From NCBI RefSeq assembly GCF_001747105.1, contig NZ_MDGQ01000003.1:186001-250000 (forward strand): 64,000 bases of DNA, given 5' to 3'. The stretch is from Roseivirga misakiensis (GTDB lineage: Bacteria > Bacteroidota > Bacteroidia > Cytophagales > Cyclobacteriaceae). Shown here in pieces: positions 53,566 through 62,449 of the stretch; within the stretch, counting starts at the first letter, position 1, and each line of letters begins with the position of its first letter. The notes beneath the pieces are model-generated. The model saw only the letters and a list, made by a program, of their open reading frames with translations, ran no database searches and was not told the DNA's origin. The position numbers and the translations under genes were made by a program.

Positions 53566-54438
53566 TTAATTTACTTGGTTTAATGCGGCCTGCTCTTGGG
53601 CTTTCGTGTACTTCCATCGTTTATGCGACCAGAGATAATCTGAAGGATTTTCGCGAATAGTTTCTTCTAAGGCAGACACATAATTAGCAGTAATATTTAA
53701 GTCTTCTTTATTATAAGGAGGCGCTGCTATTTCTTTTACACACATTTCATACTTACCCAAACCAACTCTTTTAACAGAGGCGTAAAAGACGACATACTTT
53801 GTGAGTTTAGCGATCCGTTCGGCACCTACATAAAAGGCTGTTTCTTGATTTAGAAAATCGATCCACTGCTTTTCTGTTCCCATAGCCGGCAACTGATCTC
53901 CTATTATACCAATTACCCGAGGTTGGTTTTTACGCTTAACAATTTCCCGTAGCGCATTATCCTTCGGTATTGGCGTGCCACCATGCCTGGTCCTCAAACG
54001 ATGCATGATACTTTCAAAATAACCATTGTCCACTGATTTGTACAGAAACTCTATGGGATACCCCAACTGACTACCCACTGAAAAGGCCGGCCATTCCCAA
54101 TTGGCCACATGGCCAGAAACAAGAATTGTAGGAACTCCTTTATCTAAATAATGCAGCACTTCTTCGCTATTTATAAGCTTCATGCGTTTCTGCCAATCCT
54201 TTTTCTTGTAGCTATACGCTAAAATCATTTCTACAAATACTTGACAAAAATGACGATAAAACTGACGCGCAATCTTTTTAAGCTCAACATCGGGTTTTTC
54301 GGGGAAGGCTGTTTTTAGATTTTCCATCACCACACCTTTTCTATACTTCAGAATGTGATAAGCTAAAAAAGCGCCAGCCTCAGCAAAAGGATATAGACAC
54401 CACGATGGCAGATATGAAAGTAGCTTGACAAAAAACAT
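53566..54438 (-). CDS. Lysophospholipid/lipid A acyltransferase (LpxL/HtrB family)
   Basis: 290 residues. Start FFVKLLSYLPSWCLYPFAEAGAFLAYHIL is the N-terminal membrane helix; the HX4E catalytic motif is in SGHVANWEW; DQLPAMGTEKQWIDFL and RENPSDYLWSHKRWKY (the usual end) complete the family pattern. It acylates lipid A or a related lipid at the inner membrane. The stop abuts the FtsX gene (2 bases). Full length. Confidence 0.9.
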   Translation of the reverse strand: MFFVKLLSYLPSWCLYPFAEAGAFLAYHILKYRKGVVMENLKTAFPEKPDVELKKIARQFYRHFCQVFVEMILAYSYKKKDWQKRMKLINSEEVLHYLDKGVPTILVSGHVANWEWPAFSVGSQLGYPIEFLYKSVDNGYFESIMHRLRTRHGGTPIPKDNALREIVKRKNQPRVIGIIGDQLPAMGTEKQWIDFLNQETAFYVGAERIAKLTKYVVFYASVKRVGLGKYEMCVKEIAAPPYNKEDLNITANYVSALEETIRENPSDYLWSHKRWKYTKAQEQAALNQVN

Positions 54439-54500
54439 TGAGTGTGTTGTTGTATTTTGAACCTAGTACAAAACTATTCTTTTGGTTTGTAAAGGCATAA

Positions 54501-54525
54501 AAAAGACTCACGAACGTGGTCTTTT
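54501..54525 (-). terminator. Intrinsic terminator of the esterase gene
   Basis: AAAAGAC-T-CACG / CGTG-GTCTTTT, a two-part stem with one bulged T and a 2-base loop, with six T in the minus direction. It lies 48 bases after the esterase stop, before the acyltransferase start. Confidence 0.85.
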
Positions 54526-54573
54526 ATTCATTAAAAGTGCAACACCTGAATATTGAGATCGATAAGGATTTAG

Positions 54574-55401
54574 CTATTGAAACAACCATAATATTGCTTC
54601 CTGAAATTCCGACCTCCACAGTTTTTCATTGTGTTCTCCTTCTGGATTTATTATTGAAGTAAGATTCGTATCGGAATGCCCATTGGCCAAAATCTTAGAA
54701 ACCATCTGTTGCATCGGCTTTACCATATTATCTCCTTCTTTGCCCCCCATTAAAAAGGCTAAGCGGGTATCGTTAGGCAGCTTTTTTTGTTCTACTTGAT
54801 CAAAAGGTCCTTTACCCCACCAATAGGAGGGTGAGAATATACCAGCCTTACTAAATACTTCTGGATATTCATAAATGGCATAATGTGAAATTAAACCACC
54901 CAAAGAGCTTCCCATAATAGCCGTATGCTGCCGTTCAGGCTTAGTTCTAAATTTAGAATCAATAAACGGCTTGACTGTATTTACAATAAATTCCATGTAG
55001 GCTTTTCCCTCGGCTTTACCATACCTCGGGTGATCCCAAGCCGTTAATTCATGGATTCTATTTTCACCACCATTGTCGATACCTACTACTATTAAATCGA
55101 GGCCGTTTATTTTGCTAATAGAATCTAGATTCTCATCGACGCCCCATTCTCCCGCAAAAGAGGTTGAGTCTTCAAAGAGGTTTTGACCATCGTGCATGTA
55201 GATCACTGGGTAGTTTTGATCACCATCGGCATATCCAGGAGGTGTATAAACACGAATAGTTCTAGGTCTATCTAAGCCTTCAATCGTCAACTCGTTATCA
55301 AAGATTGTTATCTGACTTGATGATATTCCAGCTTTATCTTGTTTTACCGTTTGACAAGAAAACAATAGTAAAATGGCCCAAAATAGTGTCAACGTCCTCA
55401 T
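54574..55401 (-). CDS. Lipoprotein alpha/beta-hydrolase (esterase D/IroE-like)
   Basis: 275 residues from ATG 55401 (frame open to 55449). Lipoprotein signal ending LLLFSC (Cys16). Hydrolase signs: VIYMHDGQNLFEDS (oxyanion-side block), the nucleophile in IMGSSLGGLISH (GxSxG), and a likely His in INPEGEHNEKLW. Family members cleave ferric-siderophore esters or other esters; in this window no siderophore genes support that role. Envelope-anchored. Confidence 0.85.
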   Translation of the reverse strand: MRTLTLFWAILLLFSCQTVKQDKAGISSSQITIFDNELTIEGLDRPRTIRVYTPPGYADGDQNYPVIYMHDGQNLFEDSTSFAGEWGVDENLDSISKINGLDLIVVGIDNGGENRIHELTAWDHPRYGKAEGKAYMEFIVNTVKPFIDSKFRTKPERQHTAIMGSSLGGLISHYAIYEYPEVFSKAGIFSPSYWWGKGPFDQVEQKKLPNDTRLAFLMGGKEGDNMVKPMQQMVSKILANGHSDTNLTSIINPEGEHNEKLWRSEFQEAILWLFQ

Positions 55402-55474
55402 AAATTCTCTTTGTCGGAAAGATAAAAGAATAAAGAGGACATTAGCCACCTATTACTCACTAATCAGATGAAGT

Positions 55475-58132
55475 TTAGTCTTGTTTTAATGGCTCCACTA
55501 AGTTTATTCGAGTAGTTCGATAGGATTGTGTCAATACGCCGAACAGCATGATCGAGAGCCCCAAACCACCAATCACCAACAATACCCAAAGTTCGGTGTC
55601 GATGTGAAAAGCGAAATTATCTAACCATAAGTTTATCGCATAAATGGTCAAAGGTAGCGCGGCCACAAGTGCTATAAGGCCAATGCGCAAAAAGTCTTGG
55701 GACATAAGCTTTAAAATGTGACGCGTGCCGGCACCGAGCACCTTTCTGATGGCAATCTCTCTTTGTTTCATTTTCGCATTGTAGTAGGTCAAACCGATCA
55801 GACCAGCAGAAGCCAACACCACTGACAGAATACTCAATATCTTAACGATGAGCCCAACTTTACTTTCTTCGGCATAAAGAGATTGTAGTTTATCGTCTAA
55901 AAATTTGTAGTTGAATGGCCTCTCTTTTTCCACTTCGGCATAAGCCTCTCTAATAAAACTCATAGTTTCAAATAGGTTCTCGGTATCCATTTTGACATTT
56001 AAGCCGTAGCCCCAAGGCAAATCGTTATAGACTTGAATAAACAGCGGACTGAAGGACTCTCTTTTTGAAAAATAGTGGAAGTCCTCAATGAAGCCATCTA
56101 TAAATTCTGGGTCGCCAACAGTTCCATCATCTTGCGTCCATTCTGGTTCTTGGATTAAGTTTTGTCCTATTAAATTCTCCATCGGCTCGCCTGTTAGTCT
56201 TTCATAATTCCTTCCAGCGGCCCTATTTAGTAGCACAACCTTTTCTTTACCCTCATCCAAAGAAGTAAAAGCCGCCGAATTCAACCCCAACATCTTGACC
56301 GTGGCATAATCCATAAAGACCTGATTAGCATCGTCAAAAACTTCATCGTTATTCTCAAATTTGTAGGTGACCGTATTAAAAGGCAGGTTGCCCGGTGTCC
56401 CTCCTCGCCCGACTTCTTTTATGTTTGGGTTGGTTAGAAGCTTCGCGGTAATTGGTCTAATTTTATCTAACCCTCTCAGGTAAAAACTCATTATCCCTTC
56501 TTTTTCAAAGCCTAGATCGGTTTCGGTCACAAATTTCAATTGTCTATTAACATAAAACCCAAACCCGGTCATCAACACAAGCAGGAAAAATTGCATACCT
56601 AGTAAAATCTTTCTGAGGCTCATTTTACCAATACTCAAATTCCGATGCTTACCTAATAACCCGAGTAAAGGTTTTGATGAAAGTAAAACCGAAGGGTAAA
56701 TTCCACTGATAATACCCACAAGTAAACTGAAAAGTACGTATGCCATCAGATGACTTGGTGCTATAATAGTAGACCAAGCTAATTTCACCGATAAAAGCTG
56801 GTTGAATTGAGGTAACAAGGCGTAAACGAGAAGAATAGCGAGTGAGAGTCCTAAAAAAGTCGATAAAACAGCTTCAAACATAAATTGGGCAAAAACATCC
56901 CTTTTCTTGGCACCTATTACTTTTCTCACCCCAACTTCTTTTAATCGATTGGCATTGATCGCGACTGCCAGGTTAACATAATTGGTAATGGTTATGATCA
57001 GAACCAGTAAACCTACTACTCCAAACAAATACAGATAAACTGGCTTTACGTTTTGTTCTATCTCATATAGGTATTGCGAACCTAGGTGAATATCCTTTAA
57101 TCGTTGTAATTGAAGCCCTTTTTCCAATGGATCAGATTCTGATTCAGGATCGGCTATGTAGCTGGCCTTTGTAATCTTATCCGAAACTGCCTCAATATCT
57201 TTTGTGCCTTCCCGAAGTTTTGCGAAAGTATAGGCTCCCCAGGTGTACGGTATACTATCAACGACTGCAATCACGTTGAAGTCGAAATGAGAGTTTTCCG
57301 GAATATGCTTCACGACCCCATTGACTATATATGGTTTATCTTCTATTCTGATGGTTTTACCAACAGCCTCATCTGCTAATTCGCCGAAATATCGCCTTGC
57401 GATTTTATCAGTCAGAATTACACCTTCTTTATTAGTGGGCATACTGCCGCGTAGAAAATCCCACTGGAAAATATTTTGGATCGATTCGGCAGTATTCGTG
57501 TAAAGGATGGGCCCGCCACGAAATTTCCGGTCATTAGCATTGATAAAAAAACCACGGCCCATGATATCGCTATTGGAAATAACGAACTGACCTACTTCTT
57601 CAACTTCAGGTAGTTCACTGAAAGATCTCATGTTGGCTAGCTGGCCCTCTCGGCTGGTACTGTACCAGCTAGAAAAGCTAAGATTAGAATAAGTCTGGGA
57701 ACGATACTTCCTGACTATCCTGTAGATGCGATCAGAATCTGGCATGTACTGATCTGATGTTAATTGATGCCTGAGATATTCCGCAGAGAATATCATCACG
57801 GCTAAGCCGAGCGTAAGCCCAACTACATTAATTCCCGCCACTAATTTATGTCGACCAACATTACGCAAGGCTACTTTAAAGTAGTTGCCAAATTTGGGTG
57901 TGAAATCTTGAGTTCTTTTAAGTTTTTGCATGAATTGAGGTTTTAAGAATTTGATAACATTGATGAAATACCACCAATTGGCTCTGCGCCGACCAACGCT
58001 GCCAAGGGTAAATTGATAGCCTTCAAATAGATCACCTGAAATAGCTTCCACAAGGTTATCATCACAGAACCAGTGAAGAATTTTCTGTAAGTATTTCGGC
58101 GGCTGAATATTGTTGTCAGCTGAATTGTGCAT
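55475..58132 (-). CDS. ABC permease with N-terminal permease-prefix domain (FtsX type)
   Basis: 885 residues. An N-terminal prefix of about 75 residues (YLQKILHWFCDDNLVEAISGDLFEGY) precedes the first membrane helix, then the FtsX/MacB plan (KFGNYFKVALRNVGRHKLVAGINVVGLTLG, KEVGVRKVIGAKKRDV, REIAIRKVLGAGTRHI). Prefix-domain permeases in Bacteroidota stand with a PadR repressor, as here: padR ends 10 bases upstream. Substrate unknown. Confidence 0.88.
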   Translation of the reverse strand: MHNSADNNIQPPKYLQKILHWFCDDNLVEAISGDLFEGYQFTLGSVGRRRANWWYFINVIKFLKPQFMQKLKRTQDFTPKFGNYFKVALRNVGRHKLVAGINVVGLTLGLAVMIFSAEYLRHQLTSDQYMPDSDRIYRIVRKYRSQTYSNLSFSSWYSTSREGQLANMRSFSELPEVEEVGQFVISNSDIMGRGFFINANDRKFRGGPILYTNTAESIQNIFQWDFLRGSMPTNKEGVILTDKIARRYFGELADEAVGKTIRIEDKPYIVNGVVKHIPENSHFDFNVIAVVDSIPYTWGAYTFAKLREGTKDIEAVSDKITKASYIADPESESDPLEKGLQLQRLKDIHLGSQYLYEIEQNVKPVYLYLFGVVGLLVLIITITNYVNLAVAINANRLKEVGVRKVIGAKKRDVFAQFMFEAVLSTFLGLSLAILLVYALLPQFNQLLSVKLAWSTIIAPSHLMAYVLFSLLVGIISGIYPSVLLSSKPLLGLLGKHRNLSIGKMSLRKILLGMQFFLLVLMTGFGFYVNRQLKFVTETDLGFEKEGIMSFYLRGLDKIRPITAKLLTNPNIKEVGRGGTPGNLPFNTVTYKFENNDEVFDDANQVFMDYATVKMLGLNSAAFTSLDEGKEKVVLLNRAAGRNYERLTGEPMENLIGQNLIQEPEWTQDDGTVGDPEFIDGFIEDFHYFSKRESFSPLFIQVYNDLPWGYGLNVKMDTENLFETMSFIREAYAEVEKERPFNYKFLDDKLQSLYAEESKVGLIVKILSILSVVLASAGLIGLTYYNAKMKQREIAIRKVLGAGTRHILKLMSQDFLRIGLIALVAALPLTIYAINLWLDNFAFHIDTELWVLLVIGGLGLSIMLFGVLTQSYRTTRINLVEPLKQD

Positions 58133-58142
58133 GATATCTGTA

Positions 58143-58451
58143 TTAAATCCCTTGAATTTGACTCCAAAGCTTCATTCTGTTCTCCTTTAAAGCTTGAATG
58201 ACAGATCGACCAAGCCCTGTCACTTCACAAATTCGTTTCCGTCTGCCGCCACGGGTTTCTGTAGCGCCCTCCATTTTCGAAAGGATCAAACCTTTCTTTT
58301 CAAGCCTCATTAAAACTGTGTGAATAGCGCTAATCGAAATAACCTGACCAGTTTGATCACGGTATTCATCGGCGATCGCATAGCCATAAGGCTTTTCCAT
58401 AATCATGACGAGCAGTAGCACAGTCTCTTCTAAGTTTCCAAGGTTCTTCAT
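58143..58451 (-). CDS. PadR family transcriptional repressor
   Basis: 102 residues. Winged helix: EETVLLLVMIMEKPYGYAIADEYRDQTGQVISISAIHTVLMRLEKKGLI, with the wing TETRGGRRKRICEVTGLGRSV. First gene of the operon with the prefix permease. Its upstream region carries two 24-bp direct repeats (58464-58487, 58508-58531), a likely operator array. Divergent from the small secreted protein gene at 58649. Confidence 0.92.
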   Translation of the reverse strand: MKNLGNLEETVLLLVMIMEKPYGYAIADEYRDQTGQVISISAIHTVLMRLEKKGLILSKMEGATETRGGRRKRICEVTGLGRSVIQALKENRMKLWSQIQGI

Positions 58452-58463
58452 CGTAAAGAATTT

Positions 58464-58531
58464 ATTACATCAACATTTGTAGAATATAAAGGTTAGTAAA
58501 ATTTTTGATTATATCAACATTTGTAGAATAT
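58464..58531. promoter_or_regulatory. Direct-repeat operator candidate of padR-permease operon
   Basis: ATTAc/tATCAACATTTGTAGAATAT occurs twice, at 58464-58487 and 58508-58531 (44 bases apart), with one mismatch in 24. The first copy lies 12 bases before the padR start. Within the unit a loose ACA-TT-TGT dyad is seen. The TACATCA half of copy 1 is shared with the dyad at 4847-4871 upstream of the other padR, consistent with PadR operators; binding is inferred. Confidence 0.8.
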
Positions 58532-58648
58532 TCGTTGCCAAACAACTCACAATTATTAAATCACAGATCAACAGCCTGATCTTACAACTCAGCCGAAACA
58601 GATAGCACAGAGGACTTAAAAAGCGTCAATTAGAGTAAACAAACAACT

Positions 58649-59050
58649 ATGAAAAAACTCTCAATCACGCTAATGCTTCTGACGATAGTTGGACTTAGCA
58701 CTTCATTTGCACAAAATTTAACAAAGCCTAAAAAGGGCAATGCCATCAGGCTGAAGGACTACACGCTTACCGTAAAACAAGGTCAGGAGGTAAACATTGA
58801 TATGTGGGTAGTCAAAGCAAAGAAATATAAACTCAATCTAGGTGCGCCAAAGGCGAAGGGTAAAGACGGTGTAGACTTTTGGTTTAATGCCAAGTCTGAA
58901 GACCCAATAACGTTTGGTGTAAAAATAAAAGTCGACGAAAGCACCCCAGTGGGAGATCACATGTATGTGCTCAATGTAGATGGCATCGGTCGAAATGCCG
59001 TGAAAGGGGCAACAATCCTACTAAAAGTAGTCTCTGCAGAGCAGGAATAA
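58649..59050 (+). CDS. Small secreted protein, unknown function
   Basis: 133 residues. Signal peptide MKKLSITLMLLTIVGLSTSFAQN, then a basic beta-rich domain (KKGNAIRLKDYTLTVKQGQEVNIDMWVVKAKKYKLNLGAPKAKGKDGVDFWF and KVDESTPVGDHMYVLNVDGIG, cut as blocks here) resembling an Ig-like or cadherin-like single domain. No motif for activity. Terminator follows at 59081. Confidence 0.65.
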   Translation: MKKLSITLMLLTIVGLSTSFAQNLTKPKKGNAIRLKDYTLTVKQGQEVNIDMWVVKAKKYKLNLGAPKAKGKDGVDFWFNAKSEDPITFGVKIKVDESTPVGDHMYVLNVDGIGRNAVKGATILLKVVSAEQE

Positions 59051-59080
59051 TAATATCAAATTGGGTTTGGCTAACCTTAT

Positions 59081-59127
59081 AAGCCATTGCCGTCTCTATT
59101 TTTTTGACGCAATGGCTTTTCTTTTTA
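59081..59127 (+). terminator. Intrinsic terminator after the small secreted protein
   Basis: AAGCCATTGC (59081-59090) pairs perfectly with GCAATGGCTT (59109-59118), plus inner GTC/GAC pairs, followed by TTCTTTTT. Confidence 0.88.
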
Positions 59128-59204
59128 TCCCCTAAGTCCACTACATCCTTTATCACTCAAAGGAGTATACTCATATCAAGAACTCTTCTTTTGTATATTA
59201 GCAA

Positions 59205-60242
59205 ATGTCTAAAGGAAAAATCTACTCCATTCGGGTTGCCATAGGACTATCTGTCTTTCTTTTTTATAAAGTCACATCAGGTCATTTTTTGGAGTGGGAA
59301 CCAGCAAGTTTTATATCTGTGTGTTTCACATTGCTGGTGGTTTTAGCTGTTTTCGAAGTACTAGATTATAGTGCAAGGCATCTCATTAGGCACTACAAAA
59401 CAAGACTCACCGAACACAAAACGTTATTAAAATTCTTTTGGGGAAATTGCCTAGTCAGTGCCCCTATTATTGTTGTTGCGTCATTATTTCATGTCGAAAT
59501 ATTGATCCCCACTTTTTCCTGTTGCCCAGAAGACTGGGAACCGGGTTTAGTGACCACCATAGCCCAGGGAATAGTCCTTTCTTGGCTGATTATTCTCTCC
59601 AAAACGTTCATGATCTACTTTGAATACAGTAGGATTTCCGAACGTGAAAAAGCGCTTATCCAAAAGGAGCTCGCCCAATCGAAATTTGAAAGTTTGAAAG
59701 ATCAAATCAAGCCACACTTTCTGTTTAATAGTTTTAGTGTATTGAGTACTGTCATTGAAGATGACCCAAAACTAGCCGTAGAATTCGTGTCAAAACTCTC
59801 TAAAATCTATCGTTACGTACTAGACACCAATAACCAGATAGTTTCGCTCGAAAAAGAACTAGAGTATTTAGACCACTACACTTTTCTTTTAAAAATCAGG
59901 CATATCGATAGTTTAGTTGTCAATATTAACTTAGACGTCAATAGAGAAAAGTTTAAAATCCCGATCCTATCTATGCAAATGCTCATAGAAAATGCTTTAA
60001 AACACAACTACTTTTCTAAAGAGCAACCATTGGAGATAAATGTTTATCATGAAGAAGAATACATAGTAGTCCAGAATAACATCAATAAGAGATCAATCAC
60101 AGAAAAACCAACCAAAATTGGCCTTGACAATATTAACAACCGCTATTTAATGTTGATCGACAAGCCCATCATAGTCAATCAAAAGGATGGTTTCTTCACC
60201 GTTAAGCTCCCACTTATCCACCAAGATCAAACCACTGCATGA
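59205..60242 (+). CDS. LytS-type sensor histidine kinase
   Basis: 345 residues. Four membrane helices in the first 140 residues, a coiled-coil linker, then a His_kinase domain with the phosphoacceptor His171 in KPHFLFNSFSVLS, an N-box MLIENALKHNY and a G-box GLDNINNRY. No periplasmic sensor domain of size, so the signal is probably sensed in the membrane. The stop overlaps the response regulator start (ATGA). Confidence 0.93.
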   Translation: MSKGKIYSIRVAIGLSVFLFYKVTSGHFLEWEPASFISVCFTLLVVLAVFEVLDYSARHLIRHYKTRLTEHKTLLKFFWGNCLVSAPIIVVASLFHVEILIPTFSCCPEDWEPGLVTTIAQGIVLSWLIILSKTFMIYFEYSRISEREKALIQKELAQSKFESLKDQIKPHFLFNSFSVLSTVIEDDPKLAVEFVSKLSKIYRYVLDTNNQIVSLEKELEYLDHYTFLLKIRHIDSLVVNINLDVNREKFKIPILSMQMLIENALKHNYFSKEQPLEINVYHEEEYIVVQNNINKRSITEKPTKIGLDNINNRYLMLIDKPIIVNQKDGFFTVKLPLIHQDQTTA

Positions 60243-60991
60243 AAGCTGTAATTATAGAAGATGAAGCGCTTTCGGCGAAAAGGCTAGATAAACTGGTCAA
60301 AGAATCTCTACCAAGTATTGAAGTGATCGCTATACTTGAATCCGTCAATCAGGCGCTCGCTTGGTTTAATGAAAACACCTATCCCGATCTAATCTTTTTA
60401 GATATACAATTAAACGACGGTACAGGCTTTGAAATTCTGAAGAAACTGGATGGCTATCCGCATATAATTTTTACCACAGCTTATGAACAGTATGCTCTTG
60501 ACGCCTTCAAGTTCAACAGTATTGATTACCTCCTAAAACCAATCGATAAAAGTGAGTTGATCAATGCTTATGACAAATTAGAACAGATACATAGAACAGA
60601 AGAAAGTGCTTACCATGATAAGATTGAGGCACTAAGCAAGCACTTTTTACCTACTTTTCGGGAGCGTTTCTTAGTGAAAGTAGGCATGCAATTCAAAAGT
60701 ATTGCTACTCAAGACATCGCTTATTTCTACTACGATGATGGTCTCAGCTATTTACAGACAAACAATCAGTGCTTGCCCATTGACTACACGCTCGATCAGC
60801 TAATCAATGAACTAAACCCTAAAGAATTTTTCCGCATTAATCGCCAATTCATCGTAAGTCTTAACGCTGTCAAAGAAATCCATTCTTATTTCAATAGTCG
60901 ACTTTTACTGACGCTTGAACCAAATACAGATACTGAAGTGGTAGTTAGCCGAGAAAGGGTATTAAGTTTTAAGCTTTGGGCTGGGCAGTAA
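60239..60991 (+). CDS. LytTR-type response regulator
   Basis: 250 residues. Receiver domain with phosphoacceptor Asp55 (LIFLDIQLNDGTG) and acidic pocket EDE at 7-9, then a LytTR DNA-binding domain (FLVKVGMQFKSIATQDIAYFYYDDGLSYL, FFRINRQFIVSLNAVKEIHSYFNSRLLLTL blocks). Pairs with the upstream LytS. Target genes are not known; the LytTR site would be a direct repeat near the start of target operons. Confidence 0.94.
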   Translation: MKAVIIEDEALSAKRLDKLVKESLPSIEVIAILESVNQALAWFNENTYPDLIFLDIQLNDGTGFEILKKLDGYPHIIFTTAYEQYALDAFKFNSIDYLLKPIDKSELINAYDKLEQIHRTEESAYHDKIEALSKHFLPTFRERFLVKVGMQFKSIATQDIAYFYYDDGLSYLQTNNQCLPIDYTLDQLINELNPKEFFRINRQFIVSLNAVKEIHSYFNSRLLLTLEPNTDTEVVVSRERVLSFKLWAGQ

Positions 60992-62017
60992 TTAAAGTTT
61001 GAGCCCTCCATACTTGGACAGCGTTTTTGCCGTAGCCACTATGGCATCGCTATTTGGTCTAGGTGTCCAGCCAAGCAATTGAAATCCTTTTTTACTGACA
61101 TTTACGCGTTTTTTATCTAGTTCAAAACTTACAGATTTCACTTCGCGATCAAAATTCGACAACGCTTTCACCATCCAAACAGGGATATCTTTATCTGAAA
61201 CTCGCCTTGATAAGTTCGGTACTTTTTCCTTCAGCACTTTAGCGATATCTTTTACCCACATAAAATCATTCGCTGCCATAAAGCGCTCCCCTTTCGCCTT
61301 CGGGTGGGTCATAGCTACAATATGTAAAGCTGCCACATCACGCACATCTACTACAGGCCATCCAATCTTAGGGTTTCCTGGAAAGGCACCATCCAACAGT
61401 TTCTTCACCACCATAGCTGAAGTGCCAAAATCGGCTTCTAAAATTGGCCCAAGAACCAACCCAGGATTGATCACTGAGAGTTCTAAACCAGACTCATCCT
61501 TTTCCATAAACTCCCAAGCCGCTTTCTCGGCTAAGGTCTTACTTTTCGTATAAGCAGACTTGTCTTTCGGATGATTCGGGTTAGACCAATCCTCTTCGGT
61601 AAAACGCGTTCTGTTAGCTTCATGTCCATACATAATGGCTACAATGGATGAAGTAAGTACTAGTCTTTTTACCCCTGCCTCCGCAGCGAACTTCAAAACG
61701 CGCTTAGTACCCTCAACAGCAGGTACAATAATGTCACGTTCTCTTCTTGGCAAACGAGCAGGAATTGGCGATGCAGTATGGATAACATAGTCAACACCTT
61801 TGAGGGCATCCGCCCAACCATCATCGTTGAGTAATTCCAAGGCTACAAAAGATAAATTACTCAAGTCACTCACATGTTCAGCGTAAACCTCTCGCATGCG
61901 CTCAGCCCGCTTTAAGTCACGCATAGAACCCACCACTTCATGACCAGTATTCAATAGTTGCACAACTATGTGCGACCCAATAAAACCGGTAGCTCCCGTA
62001 ACTAAAATTTTACTCAT
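60992..62017 (-). CDS. NAD(P)-dependent epimerase/dehydratase (extended SDR, DFR-like)
   Basis: 341 residues. Rossmann motif GATGFIGSHIV at 7-17, YVIHTASPIPAR, catalytic Ser in VLTSSIVAIMYG, and YTKSK (Tyr/Lys catalytic pair). Closest in layout to dihydroflavonol-4-reductase-type oxidoreductases, which in bacteria reduce aldehydes or ketones. Substrate unknown. The stop is immediately adjacent to the response regulator stop (convergent, no gap). Confidence 0.85.
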   Translation of the reverse strand: MSKILVTGATGFIGSHIVVQLLNTGHEVVGSMRDLKRAERMREVYAEHVSDLSNLSFVALELLNDDGWADALKGVDYVIHTASPIPARLPRRERDIIVPAVEGTKRVLKFAAEAGVKRLVLTSSIVAIMYGHEANRTRFTEEDWSNPNHPKDKSAYTKSKTLAEKAAWEFMEKDESGLELSVINPGLVLGPILEADFGTSAMVVKKLLDGAFPGNPKIGWPVVDVRDVAALHIVAMTHPKAKGERFMAANDFMWVKDIAKVLKEKVPNLSRRVSDKDIPVWMVKALSNFDREVKSVSFELDKKRVNVSKKGFQLLGWTPRPNSDAIVATAKTLSKYGGLKL

Positions 62018-62105
62018 AAATCAGAAGTAGAAAATCCTGCGAAGACCAAAACTAATAAAAGCATTTTGCAAATACGCTATTAATCAAGGTACGATAAACG
62101 AACTC

Positions 62106-62354
62106 CTAAAAACCTCTTTCCCATCTGCTTGCCTCCTGTTTACGCTTAAGTTCACCTGAGTCGATCATTTCTTGAAGTTTAGGATTCCGACTTGCCGATT
62201 TGCTCGTCAAGTGCCAAGCCCCGCAATGGTCACATTCGTAAACATTCTGAGGTCCCTGATGCGGTTCAAAACCTTTATAAATGTGCTGGTCAATCATGGC
62301 CATTTCAGCCAATTCTTTATTGTAGTACTCGTATTTGTGGGTGGGGCACGCCAT
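62106..62354 (-). CDS. Small putative zinc-binding protein
   Basis: 82 residues. C-x-x-H near the start (ACPTHK) and C-x-x-C further on (YECDHCGAWHLTS), a possible treble-clef or CxxH...CxxC zinc site. The end is helical and charged (LQEMIDSGELKRKQEASRWERGF). Looks conserved-domain-like but I do not know a function. Divergent from the helicase gene. Confidence 0.7.
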   Translation of the reverse strand: MACPTHKYEYYNKELAEMAMIDQHIYKGFEPHQGPQNVYECDHCGAWHLTSKSASRNPKLQEMIDSGELKRKQEASRWERGF

Positions 62355-62449
62355 ATTAATACAATACTATCGAGATGTGCTTGGCAACACAAGTCTTCCA
62401 TGTGAATATTCGATTGAAAACCTCATCTTTGATGCACAATTAGCATAAT

